Source: Rutidosis leptorrhynchoides (Eukaryota; Streptophyta; Magnoliopsida; Asterales; Asteraceae). Taken from it: a DNA stretch of 64,000 nucleotides. A program made the translations under genes and the position numbers. The notes under the pieces were generated by a model. The model made no database searches and had not been told where the DNA came from. It was given only the letters and a program-made list of their open reading frames with translations. Shown piece after piece: positions 46,985 through 59,210 of the stretch; position 1 is the first letter of the stretch, and each line of letters opens with the position of its first letter. The DNA lies in assembly GCF_046630445.1 (NCBI RefSeq), contig NC_092337.1:362148001-362212000 (forward strand), written 5' to 3'.

Positions 46985-47668
46985 CTAGTACACAAGTCGT
47001 TCAGCAAAGGCAATAAAGACACGTAATTCATACGTCCAGAAACAAGTCATGCATTCTGGTTTTACTAGGACTACTTCCCATCCTTGGTCTTGTGGAACAT
47101 AACCGTTATGGCCGTTGATAAGACAGCGTTTTGTAATGTCGTCAAAGGGACGAGGGTTACGTAATGTCCAACAGTCCCGTAACAATCTAAAAACCTCATT
47201 TCTTACCCCAATTACCGACTCTGTCACTTGTGGAAACGTTTTGTTTAATAGTTGTAGCCCGATGTTCTTGTTCTCACTTTGGTGAGAAGCGAACATTACT
47301 AATCCGTAAGCATAACATGCTTCTTTATGTTGCATGTTAGCCGCTTTTTCTAAATCACGAAGTCCAATATTCGGATATATTGAGTCAAAATAATTTCTTA
47401 ACCCATTGCGTAAAATAGCATTTGGGTTCCCCGCAATATATGCGTCAAAGTAAACACATCGTAACTTATGGATTTCCCAATGTGATATTCCCCATCTTTC
47501 GAACGAAAGCCTTTTATAAACCAAGGCATTCTTGGAACGTTCTTCGAATGTCTTACAAACTGATCTCGCCTTAAATAGTTGTGTCGAAGAATTCTGACCG
47601 ACTCTAGACAAGATTTCATCAATCATGTCTCCGGGTAGGTCTCTTAAAATATTGGGTTGTCTATCCAT
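46985..47668 (-). CDS. E3 accessory ORF: F-box-like protein (227 codons)
   Basis: Intact ORF, ATG 47666-47668. The N-terminus fits an F-box (ILRDLPGDMIDEILSRVG, then FKARSVCKTFEERSKNALVYKRLSF), the motif that binds SKP1 in SCF ubiquitin ligases. Further on it has a Sel1/TPR-like stretch (GLRDLEKAANMQHKEACYAYGLVMFA) and a Cys-containing end (CMTCFWTYELR). This order is known from plant F-box proteins of the At2g35280-like type. It lies between the acidic ORF and gag, on the element's sense strand. E2 has the same ORF at the same place (truncated by E1), so it belongs to the family and is not a host gene hit by chance. E1 lacks it. It was probably captured from a host F-box gene; no introns are visible. 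Confidence 0.75.
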   Translation of the reverse strand: MDRQPNILRDLPGDMIDEILSRVGQNSSTQLFKARSVCKTFEERSKNALVYKRLSFERWGISHWEIHKLRCVYFDAYIAGNPNAILRNGLRNYFDSIYPNIGLRDLEKAANMQHKEACYAYGLVMFASHQSENKNIGLQLLNKTFPQVTESVIGVRNEVFRLLRDCWTLRNPRPFDDITKRCLINGHNGYVPQDQGWEVVLVKPECMTCFWTYELRVFIAFAERLVY

Positions 47669-47806
47669 TTTGTGTTTTTATACTGTAAAATAGACAAGAG
47701 TTAGATTCATAAAAAAAAATACTTATTAATACAAGCAATTTTTACATATATCATAAAGCATAAGCACACTATATTACATATATTACACCACATGAATACA
47801 ACTATC

Positions 47807-48421
47807 TTATTCCGACTCGCTTGTTTCTTCTTCTTCAGTTTTGGTTCGTTTTGCCAAGTTTCTAGGGATATATGATGTTCCCCTAATACTAGCTGTTATT
47901 TTCCACAACGGTTTAGAAAAACCTGGTGGTTTAGAGGTTCCTGGGTCATTGTTACAACTTAAGGACTTCGGGGGTTGACGATACATATAAAGTTCATCGG
48001 GGTTGGAATTAGATTTCTCTATTTTTATGTCTTTTCCCTTATTATTTTCTTTTGCCTTTTTAAATTCAGTTGGGGTAATTTCTATAACATCATCGGAATT
48101 CTCGTCGGAATCCGATTCATCGGAGAATTGGTAATCCACCCAATATTTTTCTTCCTTGGCGAAAACACCATTGACCATAATTAACCTTGGTCGGTTGGTT
48201 GAGGATTTTCTTTTACTTAACCGTTTTATTATTTCCCCCACCAGTTCTATTTCTTCATCCGGTTCCAATTCTTCTTTCGGTTCCGATTCTTCTTCCGGTT
48301 CCGACTCTTCTTCCGGTTCCTCTTCGGGAACTTGTGAATCAGTCCACGAATCATTCCAATTTACATTTGACTCTTCATTATTATTAGGTGAGTCAATAGG
48401 ACTTGTTCTAGAGGTAGACAT
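47807..48421 (-). CDS. E3 accessory ORF: acidic EPEEES protein (204 codons)
   Basis: Intact ORF just inside the leader, ATG at 48419-48421. It has a Ser/Asn-rich start and an acidic repeat block (EEEPEEESEPEEESEPKEEL). A mixed middle (RPRLIMVNGVFAKEEKYWVD), a second acidic stretch (SDESDSDENSDD) and a basic C-terminal part (RNLAKRTKTEEEE) follow. It occupies the same position as the E1 acidic ORF and shares the repeat, but little else. No known domain. The first of two accessory ORFs before gag, 138 bases ahead of the F-box ORF. Function unknown. Confidence 0.6.
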   Translation of the reverse strand: MSTSRTSPIDSPNNNEESNVNWNDSWTDSQVPEEEPEEESEPEEESEPKEELEPDEEIELVGEIIKRLSKRKSSTNRPRLIMVNGVFAKEEKYWVDYQFSDESDSDENSDDVIEITPTEFKKAKENNKGKDIKIEKSNSNPDELYMYRQPPKSLSCNNDPGTSKPPGFSKPLWKITASIRGTSYIPRNLAKRTKTEEEETSESE

Positions 48422-48535
48422 CTATCACATAATATCAAACGCGTTAAGAGATTAATATATCACATAATATTCACATGTTAAAAATATATAGTTTCCAACA
48501 AAATTTGTTAAGCAATCATTTTTCAAGTAAACACG

Positions 48536-48630
48536 GTCGAAGTCCAGACTCACTAATGCATCCTAAAAAACTCGATAAGACACACTAATGCAAAATTCTG
48601 GTTCTCTAAGACCAACGCTCGGATACCAAT
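48536..48630 (-). other. E3 primer-binding site and conserved leader
   Basis: The minus strand reads TGGTATCCGAGC at 48628-48617, one mismatch from the initiator tRNA-Met site. The leader that follows matches E1, E4, E5 and E7, but has a small change in its middle (CTAAAAAACTCGATAAG on the plus strand). Confidence 0.88.
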
Positions 48631-51600
48631 TGAAATGTCCCGTTCTTATTGATTAAAAACGTTCCATATTAATTGATTTCGTTGCGAGGTTTTGACCTCT
48701 ATATAAGACGTTTTTCAAAGACTGCATTCATTTTAAAACAAACCATAACCTTTATTTCATCAATAAAGGTTTAAAAAGCTTTACGTAGATTATCAAATAA
48801 TGATAATCTAAAATATCCTGTTTACACACGACCATTACATAATGGTTTACAATACAAATATGTTACAACAAAATAAGTTTCTTGAATGCAGTTTTTACAC
48901 AATATCATACAAGCATGGACTCCAAATCTCGTCCTTATTTAAGTATGCGACAGCGGAAGCTCTTAATAATCACCTGAGAATAAACATGCTTAAAACGTCA
49001 ACAAAAATGTTGGTGAGTTATAGGTTTAACCTATATATATCAAATCATAATAATAGACCACAAGATTTCATATTTCAATACACATCCCATACATAGAGAT
49101 AAAAGTCATTCATATGGTGAACACCTGGTAACCGACATTAACAAGATGCATATATAAGAATATCCCCATCATTCCGGGACACCCTTCGGATATGATATAA
49201 ATTTTGAAGTACTAAAGCATCCGGTACTTTGGATGGGGTTTGTTAGGCCCAATAGATCTATCTTTAGGATTCGCGCCAATTAGGGTGTCTGTTCCCTAAT
49301 TCTTAGATTACCAGACTTAATAAAAAGGGGCATATTCAATTTCGATAATTCAACCATAGAATTTAGTTTCACGTACTTGTGTCTATTTTGTAAATCATTT
49401 ATAAAACCTGCATGTATTCTCATCCCAAAAATATTAGATTTTAAAAGTGGGACTATAACTCACTTTCACAGATTTTTACTTCGTCGGGAAGTAAGACTTG
49501 GCCACTGGTTGATTCACGAACCTATAACAATATATACATATATATATCAAAGTATATTCAAAATATATTTACAACACTTTTAATATATTTTGATGTTTTA
49601 AGTTTATTAAGTCAGCTGTCCTCGTTAGTAACCTACAACTAGTTGTCCACAGTTAGATGTACAGAAATAAATCGATAAATATTATCTTGAATCAATCCAC
49701 GACCCAGTGTATACGTATCTCAGTATTGATCACAACTCAAACTATATATATTTTGGAATCAACCTCAACCCTGTATAGCTAACTCCAACATTCACATATA
49801 GAGTGTCTATGGTTGTTCCGAAATATATATAGATGTGTCGACATGATAGGTCGAAACATTGTATACGTGTCTATGGTATCTCAAGATTACATAATATAAA
49901 ATACAAGTTGATTAAGTTATGGTTGGAATAGATTTGTTACCAATTTTCACGTAGCTAAAATGAGAAAAATTATCCAATCTTGTTTTACCCATAACTTCTT
50001 CATTTTAAATCCGTTTTGAGTGAATCAAATTGCTATGGTTTCATATTGAACTCTTTTTTATGAATCTAAACAGAAAAAGTATAGGTTTATAGTCGGAAAA
50101 ATAAGTTACAAGTCATTTTTGTAAAGGTAGTCATTTCAGTCGAAAGAACGACGTCTAGATGACCATTTTAGAAAACATACTTCCACTTTGAGTTTAACCA
50201 TAATTTTTGGATATAGTTTCATGTTCATAATAAAAATCTTTTTCTCAGAATAATAATTTTTAAATCAAAGTTTATCATAGTTTTTAATTAACTAACCCAA
50301 AACAGCCCGCGGTGTTACTACGACGGCGTAAATCCGGTTTTACGGTGTTTTTTGTGTTTCCAGGTTTTAAATCATTAAGTTAGCATATCATATAGATATA
50401 GAGCATGTGTTTAGTTGATTTTAAAAGTCAAGTTAGAAGGATTAACTTTTGTTTGCGAACAAGTTTAGAATTAACTAAACTATGTTCTAGTGATTACAAG
50501 TTTAAACCTTCGAATAAGATAGCTTTATATGTATGAATCGAATGATGTTATGAACATCATTACTACCTTAAGTTCCTTGGATAAACCTACTGGAAAAGAG
50601 AAAAATGGATCTAGCTTCAACGGATCCTTGGATGGCTCGAAGTTCTTGAAGCAGAATCATGACACGAAAACAAGTTCAAGTAAGATCATCACTTGAAATA
50701 AGATTGTTATAGTTATAGAAATTGAACCAAAGTTTGAATATGATTATTACCTTGTATTAGAATGATAACCTACTGTAAGAAACAAATATTTCTTGAGGTT
50801 GGATGATCACCTTACAAGATTGGAAGTGAGCTAGCAAACTTGAAAGTATTCTTGATTTTATGTAACTAGAACTTGTAGAATTTATGAAGAACACTTAAAA
50901 CTTGAAGATAGAACTTGAGAGAGATCAATTAGATGAAGAAAATTGAAGAATGAAAGTGTTTGTAGGTGTTTTTGGTCATTGGTGTATGGATTAGATATAA
51001 AGGATATGTAATTTTGTTTTCATGTAAATAAGTCATGAATGATTACTCATATTTTTGTAATTTTATGAGATATTTCATGCTAGTTGCCAAATGATGGTTC
51101 CCACATGTGTTAGGTGACTCACATGGGCTGCTAAGAGCTGATCATTGGAGTGTATATACCAATAGTACATACATCTAAAAGCTGTGTATTGTACGAGTAC
51201 GAATACGGGTGCATACGAGTAGAATTGTTGATGAAACTGAACGAGGATGTAATTGTAAGCATTTTTGTTAAGTAGAAGTATTTTGATAAGTGTATTGAAG
51301 TCTTTCAAAAGTGTATAAATACATATTAAAACACTACATGTATATACATTTTAACTGAGTCGTTAAGTCATCGTTAGTCGTTACATGTAAGTGTTGTTTT
51401 GAAACCTTTAGGTTAACGATCTTGTTAAATGTTGTTAACCCAATGTTTATAATATCAAATGAGATTTTAAATTATTATATTATCATGATATTATCATGTA
51501 TGAATATCTCTTAATATGATATATATACATTAAATGTCTTTACAATGATAATCGTTACATATATGTCTCGTTTAAAAATCATTAAGTTAGTAGTCTTGTT

Positions 51601-51882
51601 TTTACATATGTAGTTCATTGTTAATATACTTAATGATATGTTTACTTATCATAGTATCATGTTAACTATATATATATCCATATATATGTCATCATATAGT
51701 TTTTACAAGTTTTAACGTTCGTGAATCACCGGTCAACTTGGGTGGTCAATTGTCTATATGAAACATATTTCAATTAATCAAGTCTTAACAAGTTTGATTG
51801 CTTAACATGTTGGAAATATTTAATCATGTAAATATCAATCTCAATTAATATATATAAACATGGAAAAGTTCGGGTCACTACA
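48631..51882 (-). repeat. E3 5' LTR, complete (3252 bp)
   Basis: Starts TGAAATGTCCCG and ends CGGGTCACTACA. It is the same family as the E2 3' LTR in reverse. The right end is followed by the AGTAC duplication (51883-51887) and E5 LTR sequence. Small LTR ORFs such as 51075-51308 are not called genes. Confidence 0.95.
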
Positions 51883-51966
51883 AGTACCTCGCGATGTAAT
51901 CAACTGTTGTGAATCATTTATAATCGATATGGACTTCGTCCGGATGGATTAGGACGGGTCGTTACA
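51883..51966 (+). repeat. E5 5' LTR, right end, after E3 (with AGTAC duplication)
   Basis: Starting with AGTAC (51883-51887), the LTR resumes with CTCGCGATGTAATCAACTG, which matches the reverse complement of the start of the E4 LTR. It ends at GTTACA before the primer-binding site. Together with 19098-20291 it makes one LTR split by 31.6 kb of inserted DNA. Confidence 0.88.
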
Positions 51967-52062
51967 GTTAGTATCAAAGCGGTGGTCTTAGCAAACCAGG
52001 TCTTGCATTAGAGTGTCTAACCAGTAGTTGCTTAGATGCATTAGTGAGACTGGACTTCGACC
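51967..52062 (+). other. E5 primer-binding site (degenerate) and leader
   Basis: TAGTATCAAAGC at 51969-51980 differs at two bases from the initiator tRNA-Met site. The leader (GCGGTGGTCTTAGCAAACCA through GACTTCGACCG) is shared with the other elements. The mismatches agree with E5 being the oldest element here. Confidence 0.88.
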
Positions 52063-52400
52063 GTGTCTGCATGTCAAAAAGTTTTGCTTATCATTTCTAG
52101 TCGGAAATCATCTGCTTATCATCCTCAGAAAATTACCTGCTTACCATTCTTAGTCTAGAAACATCCTACTGCAATGATTGCATGAATAGTGTATAGACAA
52201 AAATTCGTATCTTAGTGTATCTGCTAATTCATATCTTAGCATATCTGTTACTGTAGACTTTGCCTGACAACTTCCGTGAATTATTCCGTAACTTATGGGA
52301 TTTTAGTATTATATATGCATATGTAAATTATGTATTACAGGGTACTATTCTACATCCTATAATCTATTCTTATCGAAAATCCTTCATCTGATCGTACGAA

Positions 52401-52935
52401 ATGAATCCCTCAACCAGTTCGAGTCCCTCAGATCCCGATAGTTATTCCGATAGTTATTCCGACAGCTATTCCGATATGGATTTCCACTCGAACTCCGAAA
52501 GCAGTATAACCAGAATGAATCAACCAATCATCCATCCCCAATTCATCTAATGGGTTTGTAGTCGACTTAATCAATAGAGATGCGAAGAAGGCGATCTCTT
52601 CCACCAACCGAATTCACCTATTGGCGAAGAACCTGAAGCACTTACCGGCGAACCAGTCCGAAACACCAATTTCACCATCATTTCCCGAATATCTCGCCAT
52701 GATTATATACTATCTCAAAATTCTAAACCTTATTCATACGCTTGTTCCGATCGACAATCATCCCGGTATAATAAAAGAAGTCAACGAGTTTCGCACTCGA
52801 GTTGTAGCCTTGGAAAATATGGTGCAAAATGTACCAGCTTCAACAACATCACCGGCACCAATAGTACCATCAGTAACAGCACCTGTACCATCAACAATCC
52901 ATGCCTCAACATCTCATTATGTACCTCGAGTATAA
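52401..52935 (+). pseudogene. E5 gag-like ORF, broken
   Basis: Homologue of E4 35186-35620. It starts MNPSTSSSPSDPDSYSDSYS with a short Ser/Asp/Tyr repeat. It hits two in-frame stops after about 50 codons, resumes (EEPEALTGEPVRNT, RISRHDYILS) and then shifts frame. The coiled-coil part (IKEVNEFRTRVVALENMVQ) is read from another frame, ending at the stop 52933-52935. Not functional. Confidence 0.75.
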
Positions 52936-52991
52936 TTATCGTTCCAAGAATCGTTCTACATTATTTATCTTCGTTCGACATGGTGATTATA

Positions 52992-53015
52992 TAATCTCTA
53001 ATATTTTAGAGATTA
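52992..53015. other. Conserved hairpin in E5
   Basis: TAATCTCTAA, four bases, TTAGAGATTA, as in E4 and E7; extended by TA on each side here. Confidence 0.8.
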
Positions 53016-53172
53016 TATATTCTTATTCTAACAATAAATCAAATGAGTCTAATATCATATTGACTCATTAAATCCATGATTACATCTGAAGAAAATATAT
53101 ATGTATATATGTTTTCATAAATATTGTAATTAAAAATTCTTTCGTACAAACTGTTAATGGTGAAAATATTTT

Positions 53173-53191
53173 AACGGGTAGGCAATACCCG
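53173..53191 (+). other. E5 internal palindromic copy of the polypurine tract
   Basis: AACGGGTAGGCAATACCCG, downstream of the hairpin. It is followed to about 53616 by AT-rich sequence without recognisable genes. Confidence 0.82.
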
Positions 53192-53616
53192 AGGAATATT
53201 TAGATTTCACTTTAATAAGTTACACTGTACATTCGACGAAGCTGATTCAACAGTCATTTACTATCCTACTTACCACCACCGATATACGTATCCGTTCACC
53301 GCGAAATAACCATTTTAATTCAATTTTATATTTGGATTTTGACCTATCGGAATCCAACAAGTGGCATAATGAAGAAAACATTTGACGAAATAAAAATTTG
53401 ATAGAAACAAACAAATTAACTATGAGAAATTTTGTTAAGAATCCACGCTAACTGTTCCTAGCTAAGCGTTCCTAGCTAACTGATTACATTTTATTTATCG
53501 CAATTTAATTTTCGTAATTTACATTCTCGCAATTTTATTTATCGTCATGTTATTTACTTTACGCACTTTATTTATCGTCATTTAATTTTTGTTATTTATT
53601 TTTACGCACTTTAAAT

Positions 53617-54050
<434 letters not shown>

Positions 54051-54292
54051 TATGAAACTAAACATTTCTTCAAGTTTGCCACTTGATTTCCTCTTAAACC
54101 TCATTTGTATCTTGACGATTCCAATCTGCGTTCAAACTTTCATGATTCTTGAAAACACCCCAATCAAGAGGATGAACCAATCGCACTTTATCTACGGAAG
54201 GAAAGATTTATGTATATAGTATTGCACCTGAGAAACTTTTGGCAACTGAGTAAAAGTTTAACACGTAGCCGTATCAGATCCTTTGGCATTTA

Positions 54293-54570
54293 TTAGCAAA
54301 AATAACTTTGCGATCCCTTTTCAAAGTAGCCAATTTTGTCACAGCTCCAACAAGTCAACTTTGACTTTCCATTCGAAACAACCTTATTATAACCTTGATA
54401 TATACGCTGTCTTTTCGCCCTTGTTACCGGGAAACCTTTTATATTCCACCATATTACCAGCAGACGTACCAGCAACCTCGTTGCTTCTTGGCTTAAATCT
54501 CTCTGATAAATCATTATATTTATTCATTGAAACCCTATCATATACTCATCCGCATCTTGTAACGAGAACT
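54293..54570 (-). pseudogene. Antisense gag zinc-knuckle fragment in E5
   Basis: The minus strand codes KSKLTCWSCDKIGYFEKGSQ, then SYFC: CX2C followed by a Tyr-Phe where His would be expected, a degenerate nucleocapsid knuckle. A basic upstream part (GFPVTRAKRQRIYQGYNK) precedes it. It is homologous to E4 27240-27540 and, as there, opposite to the element's direction. It is better preserved than the E4 copy. Remnant of a gag gene of unknown lineage. Confidence 0.65.
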
Positions 54571-54630
54571 GCCATACCAATTACTGGGAATCAGCAATCA
54601 GTACTTTGAAAACTGATGTCAAAGCAAAGG

Positions 54631-56600
54631 TGTATATAAAATAGCTTATATTTTACAAGGAAATACTATTAAATATTATACAATTTTATACAAGATATTT
54701 ATTTATTTATAGAATGGATATACTTAAACCTTGCTACAACACTTATAGGCAGTGTACCTAATCGTACAGTAGTGTAGTTTTTAGTAAGTCCGGTTCGTTC
54801 CACAGGGAAAATCTTTAAACAAAGCTTAACGCTATATTAGTTTACTTTTATAAAAATATAAATATATATATAAGTAATATTATTATTATAAAGGGGGATT
54901 TTTACCGTTTAATGACCGATTTGTCGATTTTAAAACTTTAGTCGCAGTTAAAACCAAATGTAAAAAAAAAATAAATACAAGACTTAATTTAAAGCATAAA
55001 GTAAATAATAATAATGAAATTGCGATAAATAAAAGTGCGATAAACTTGCGATAATTAAAAGTACGATAATTAAAAGTGCAATTAAATATAATAACAATAA
55101 AATAAAATGCGATAATTAGAAGTGCAATTAAATATAAAATAAAGGAAATTAAATATGAAATAAAAGAATTATGCTTATTTAAACTTCCGTAATCATGATG
55201 TTTGACGTGTTGATTTTAGTTTTATGCCCATGGGTTAATTGTCCTTTGTCCTGGATTATTTAATATGTCTGTCTGGTTTTTGTCCATAACAGTCCATCAG
55301 TCATAAATATAAAGTGCGAGTGTCCTCGTCAAATTATTCTTATACCCGAAGTTAAATATTCCAACTAATTGGGGACTTAAACTGTAACAAGATTTTAATA
55401 CTTTGTTTAATAATTACACCAGGATGTCGACTGAGTGTAACCCAAGGTTTTAATACTTTGTTATCAATTATACCAAGTGTCCTTGTACATAATTTCACCC
55501 CCGTTTTAATTATTCTAGTGGCTATTAATCCATTCCCGTGTCCGGTTAAATGAACGATTATTCGTACATATAAATACCCCGCCCATCGTGTCCGATCGAG
55601 TGTATATGGTAATTTATGGGTACATCCAATTATAAATCTTTATATTAACATTAACAAACTATCATTTAGTTAAACAAATATAAAGCCCATTAATAGCCCA
55701 TAGTCTAATTTCCACAAGTGTCGTTCTTTTGTCCAAACCCCAATTATGGTACAAAGCCCAAATACCCAATTTTAGTAATTAGCCCAATATTATGATTACT
55801 TCGTTTTAAATAAGCATAATAATAACTTAGCTACGAGACATTAAATTAAAAAGGTTGAACATAACTTACAATGATTAAAAATAGCGTAGCGTTACACGGA
55901 CAGAATTTCGACTTACACCCTTACAACATTCGCTAACATACCCTTATTATTAGGATTAAAATTAAAATTAAAATATAAATTATAAATATAAATATTACGT
56001 ATAGATAGATGGATGGATATATATTGATCTTAAAATTCGTCGAACTGCGTTGGCTTTTATAGGCATTTTCATTTTTGGGGCTCCGCGAGTCACGATTCTT
56101 TTAGCCTTCGAACTCCGCAAGTCGCGGAGTTCATTTTTACAGCTCATTCAGCCTTGGCTCTTTGTTTGCCGACGATTTTAAATAATAATATAATATATAT
56201 ATATAATTTTTAAGAATTATTTATATATTATATTATATTCATGTGCATAGTTGACTTGTAATTTTTAGTCCGTTACGTCGAGCGTTGAGAGTTGACTCTG
56301 GTCCTGGTTTCGGATTTTCGAACGTCCTTGCGGTAAATTTAATATCTTGTACTTTGCATTTTGAATCTTGTACTCTTGTAATTTTGAGACGTTTCTCATC
56401 AATAATTGGAACCTCTTTGATTGTCTTTTGTACTTTTGAGCTTTTTGGTCGTTTGCATCTTCAATTCGTCGAATCTGTCTTTTGTCTTCACCTTTTATTA
56501 TTTAAACGAATATCACTTGTAAATAGAACAATTGCAACTAAAAGCTTGTCTTTCTTGAGGAATAATGCTATGAAATATATGTTCGTTTTTAGCATTATCA
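54631..56600 (-). repeat. E6: LTR of a Tat/Athila-like Gypsy element, minus strand
   Basis: The right end reads on the minus strand AAGTGTGGGAATATT and then TGATAATGCTAAAAACG. This is a purine-rich tract beside an LTR start, as in plant Tat/Athila elements whose internal end carries a CTCAAGTGTGGG motif. The left end is set at TGTATATAAAATAG (54631) because E4-like homology stops there; this edge is approximate. A block with GTACCTAATCG and AAGTCCGGTTCG (about 54755-54790), and GATAATTAAAAGTGC-like repeats near 55020-55130, are inside. Family assignment is from memory of such motifs. Confidence 0.55.
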
Positions 56601-59210
56601 AATATTCCCACACTTGAGCGTTGCTTGTCCTCAAGCAATATAGTCTTGAAATACTAGAATCACTTCTTTATTCTTCACACTTTGTACATCAGTGATTTCT
56701 TTACGGCGGTATAAACAATGGTAGTAACGTTGTGGTTTACAGTCCCATATGACTATAAAAATTTAGATCCTTTAAGGAAATTGGATCTTTATGAAAACAT
56801 TTGATCTTTTGAAAATTAAATCTAGCTTTTACCCTAGATAAGTTTTCCGGAATAACCCTTCACCGGTGTTTGCATGTTCTTTTTGTTGGTTTGGTGGGTT
56901 TCAGATTTGAAAATTTTAGCTCAAAACTTGCGGTTTTGTGTCACCCACTTGCTAACCTTGTATTAGGAAAGCAACACGTCCAGTTTACTTGCTCCGTATA
57001 TTACCTTTCGATAAACTACCTTCCGGTTGTAAAGGAAAGCGTTGAACAAGCAACTGTTAAGGCAATGTCCTCTGACATGCTTTTAATTATGGTCTTTTAA
57101 CGTGTCGGACGCAATTACTATCCTTTGTAGGAGCAATAGTAAAGCTTACCCTTATAATTTTTTCGGTCTGGCATAAGGTCCTGTCTTTGACCATGCTATG
57201 CAACCACCGTTCTTACGGTTGACACCCGATTTGGTTCAGGCGACCTAATGAATTCCAGGTGAATTCCTAGGATTTTACGTTCAATGGTAATGAACGCATT
57301 GAAAATGGGTTTTCAGAAAACAAATCGGTTTATAATTTGATCAAAATATTTTCTCGTTCAAGCTCGAGTTTAGATATCATCGAATTCCATGAGTTTGTAA
57401 TTCTCAATCTTTAAGGTCAATCTCTAGGATTGAGTAATATCAGTCTTAAAAGCTGATTTTTGATCTTTAAGGAGATTATCCTTTCTGGGGATCTGATTCA
57501 TTAGTCTTATCAAGCTAATTTGCACGGTGCCCCCCCCCATTGTACGAGATAAATCCTTCTCATGGTTAGGATAAATCTGACCACTTGGCGACCCTGTTTA
57601 ATGCTGAGGTTCGTGGATTTCCTGCTGATTTTAATGATGACTTTTCTAGATTTTTCGTCAACCTACAGCTGGTCTGGACGACAACTTCTTGACCTAAATC
57701 AAGAAGCGCGTTTCTTTTTCGGAAGACTTTACTTCCTTTTAATGATGGAATTGATTCATCGTGTAGATCCATCTTTCTTACAGTAAATCAGGTAAAACTT
57801 TTTAGTTTAGTCCAAAGCAAAAGTATTTTCAGTTATTTGTACAAAAATATGTGACATATGTTTTGAATAACTTGGAGAATTTTCCCACACTTGGCTTTTA
57901 TTTTCCTTTTTATTGTCCTCTATTCCATTTTAAATGAATTTTAACATTTTGGTTTGTTTCTCAATTTATGTCCTTTCCGAGGTAACAATAATTTCGGTGT
58001 TAACACCTAGTTTTATCGTTCATAAATATGTATAAACATGATTTTGAGTTCATTAAGTTGAAAATTTTTAAAAATTTTACTAGAATTGGGTAATCAGTAT
58101 ATAAGACTACGGCTGTTCTTTATTATCAGAGAGCACTAGATTCTAATACAACTACTACTTTACTAGTATTTCTAATGGTAACCAAGTGTATAAAGTAAAA
58201 ATTTTAAAATATGAAAGAATTTAACCCCTTCCCACACTTAAGATCTTGCAATGCCCTCATTTGCAAGAAATCAGTAACAATTTAAATTATTGAGGGTGAT
58301 TTGTGTGAAAATGAGTAAATTTTACCAAAGTTTCCAAACATATTTGTATTTGTTTGCTGAATGATAAATGGTGCATATCATTTGTTCATTCCGTCTTGTT
58401 GTTATTTCACATATATTTTGCATCTTGTCGTCAAAATTAGTTGCTTTTGCTGAACTTAATGCCAGTCTTTGAAAATGCGTTGTTTTACCCTGTTGTGTAC
58501 ATAAGATAAACTGCAAACATATATACATATTTTTGAAGTTTGGTATATTACCCCACATTCAAAAATTATTAAAATCTAAAAATAATGTTTAGAAAATTAT
58601 AAAACTATTACAAATCCAACATAAGTATTAAATGTATCAACATTACAAATAATAAAATAAAAAAAAACTAAGTAGACTAGGGATGATACTGATACCAGAA
58701 GGGGTTCCATGCATAACCATATGTGCTATAAAATGCTTCTCCTGGGTTATACGTAGGATACGGTGGTTGCATCTCTATAGACCAGGGAGGGAATATGGGC
58801 GTTGGGGTAGGAATATAGTTTCTACCTATATGTTGGAAATAAGCTATGATTTAGTTTTGATGAACTTTCCAATCTTCAAATGCTCTATGTCTAGCATTTT
58901 CATACTCTTGTGAAGCTATAAACCTTTGCATTTCTGCCATTTCATTTCCCCCTCCTACATTACCTTGCTGTTGGTTTCTCTCAACCTGTGAATGTCTACC
59001 ATTATATCGTACTGCGGCGTTATTTCGCCTCTTCAAAACTTTAGCACCATGGTATAGATTTAAACCTATTGTATCTTGGGGTTCTGGTTCTTCGATTAGT
59101 AATCCCCCCGACTTATATCCACACCGAGATATTCAGCAATCAAAGTAATAAATATACCACCTCCTATTATGCTATGCGGTCTCATCCCCTAACCATAGCT
59201 CATAAATAAT
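56601..59210 (-). mobile_element. E6 internal remnant (Tat/Athila-like)
   Basis: Continues from the polypurine-like tract at 56601 without intact genes. Short plus-strand ORFs (56285-57786) show no family resemblance. Near 58680-59180 the minus strand keeps a broken coding stretch (separate entry). The element is cut at 59210 by the E7 LTR; gag and pol are not visible. Confidence 0.5.
58680..59180 (-). pseudogene. E6 ORF remnant, possibly Athila-type ORF1
   Basis: The minus strand can be read as a broken protein: GGGIFITLIAEYLGVDIS, then a frameshift near 59105-59112, then LIEEPEPQDTIGLNLYHGAK, a basic Arg-rich part (KRRNNAAVRYNGR), a Gln-rich part (QRFIASQEYENARHRAFEDW) and a Tyr/Pro-rich end. 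A stop at 58851-58853 breaks it again. It reminds me of the retrotransposon ORF1 proteins of Athila-like elements, but I cannot confirm this without a search. Confidence 0.4.

Larger units (their letters stand above)
20292..51882 (-). mobile_element. E3: Ty3/Gypsy chromovirus, minus strand, complete but split by E4
   Basis: The 3' LTR is 20292-21317 plus 39796-42013 (E4 sits between). The internal region is 42014-48630 and the 5' LTR 48631-51882. All landmarks are present: polypurine tract, integrase to gag, internal palindrome, F-box ORF, acidic ORF, leader and primer-binding site. Without E4 the element is about 13.1 kb. The 5-bp duplication AGTAC on both sides is perfect. Gag-pol carries five in-frame stops and one frameshift, but the two accessory ORFs are open. 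Confidence 0.95.

Noticed and set aside
46985..47668. F-box ORF as an ordinary host gene interrupted by transposons
   Set aside because: It lies between primer-binding site and gag in E3 and recurs at the same place in E2, so it belongs to the element.
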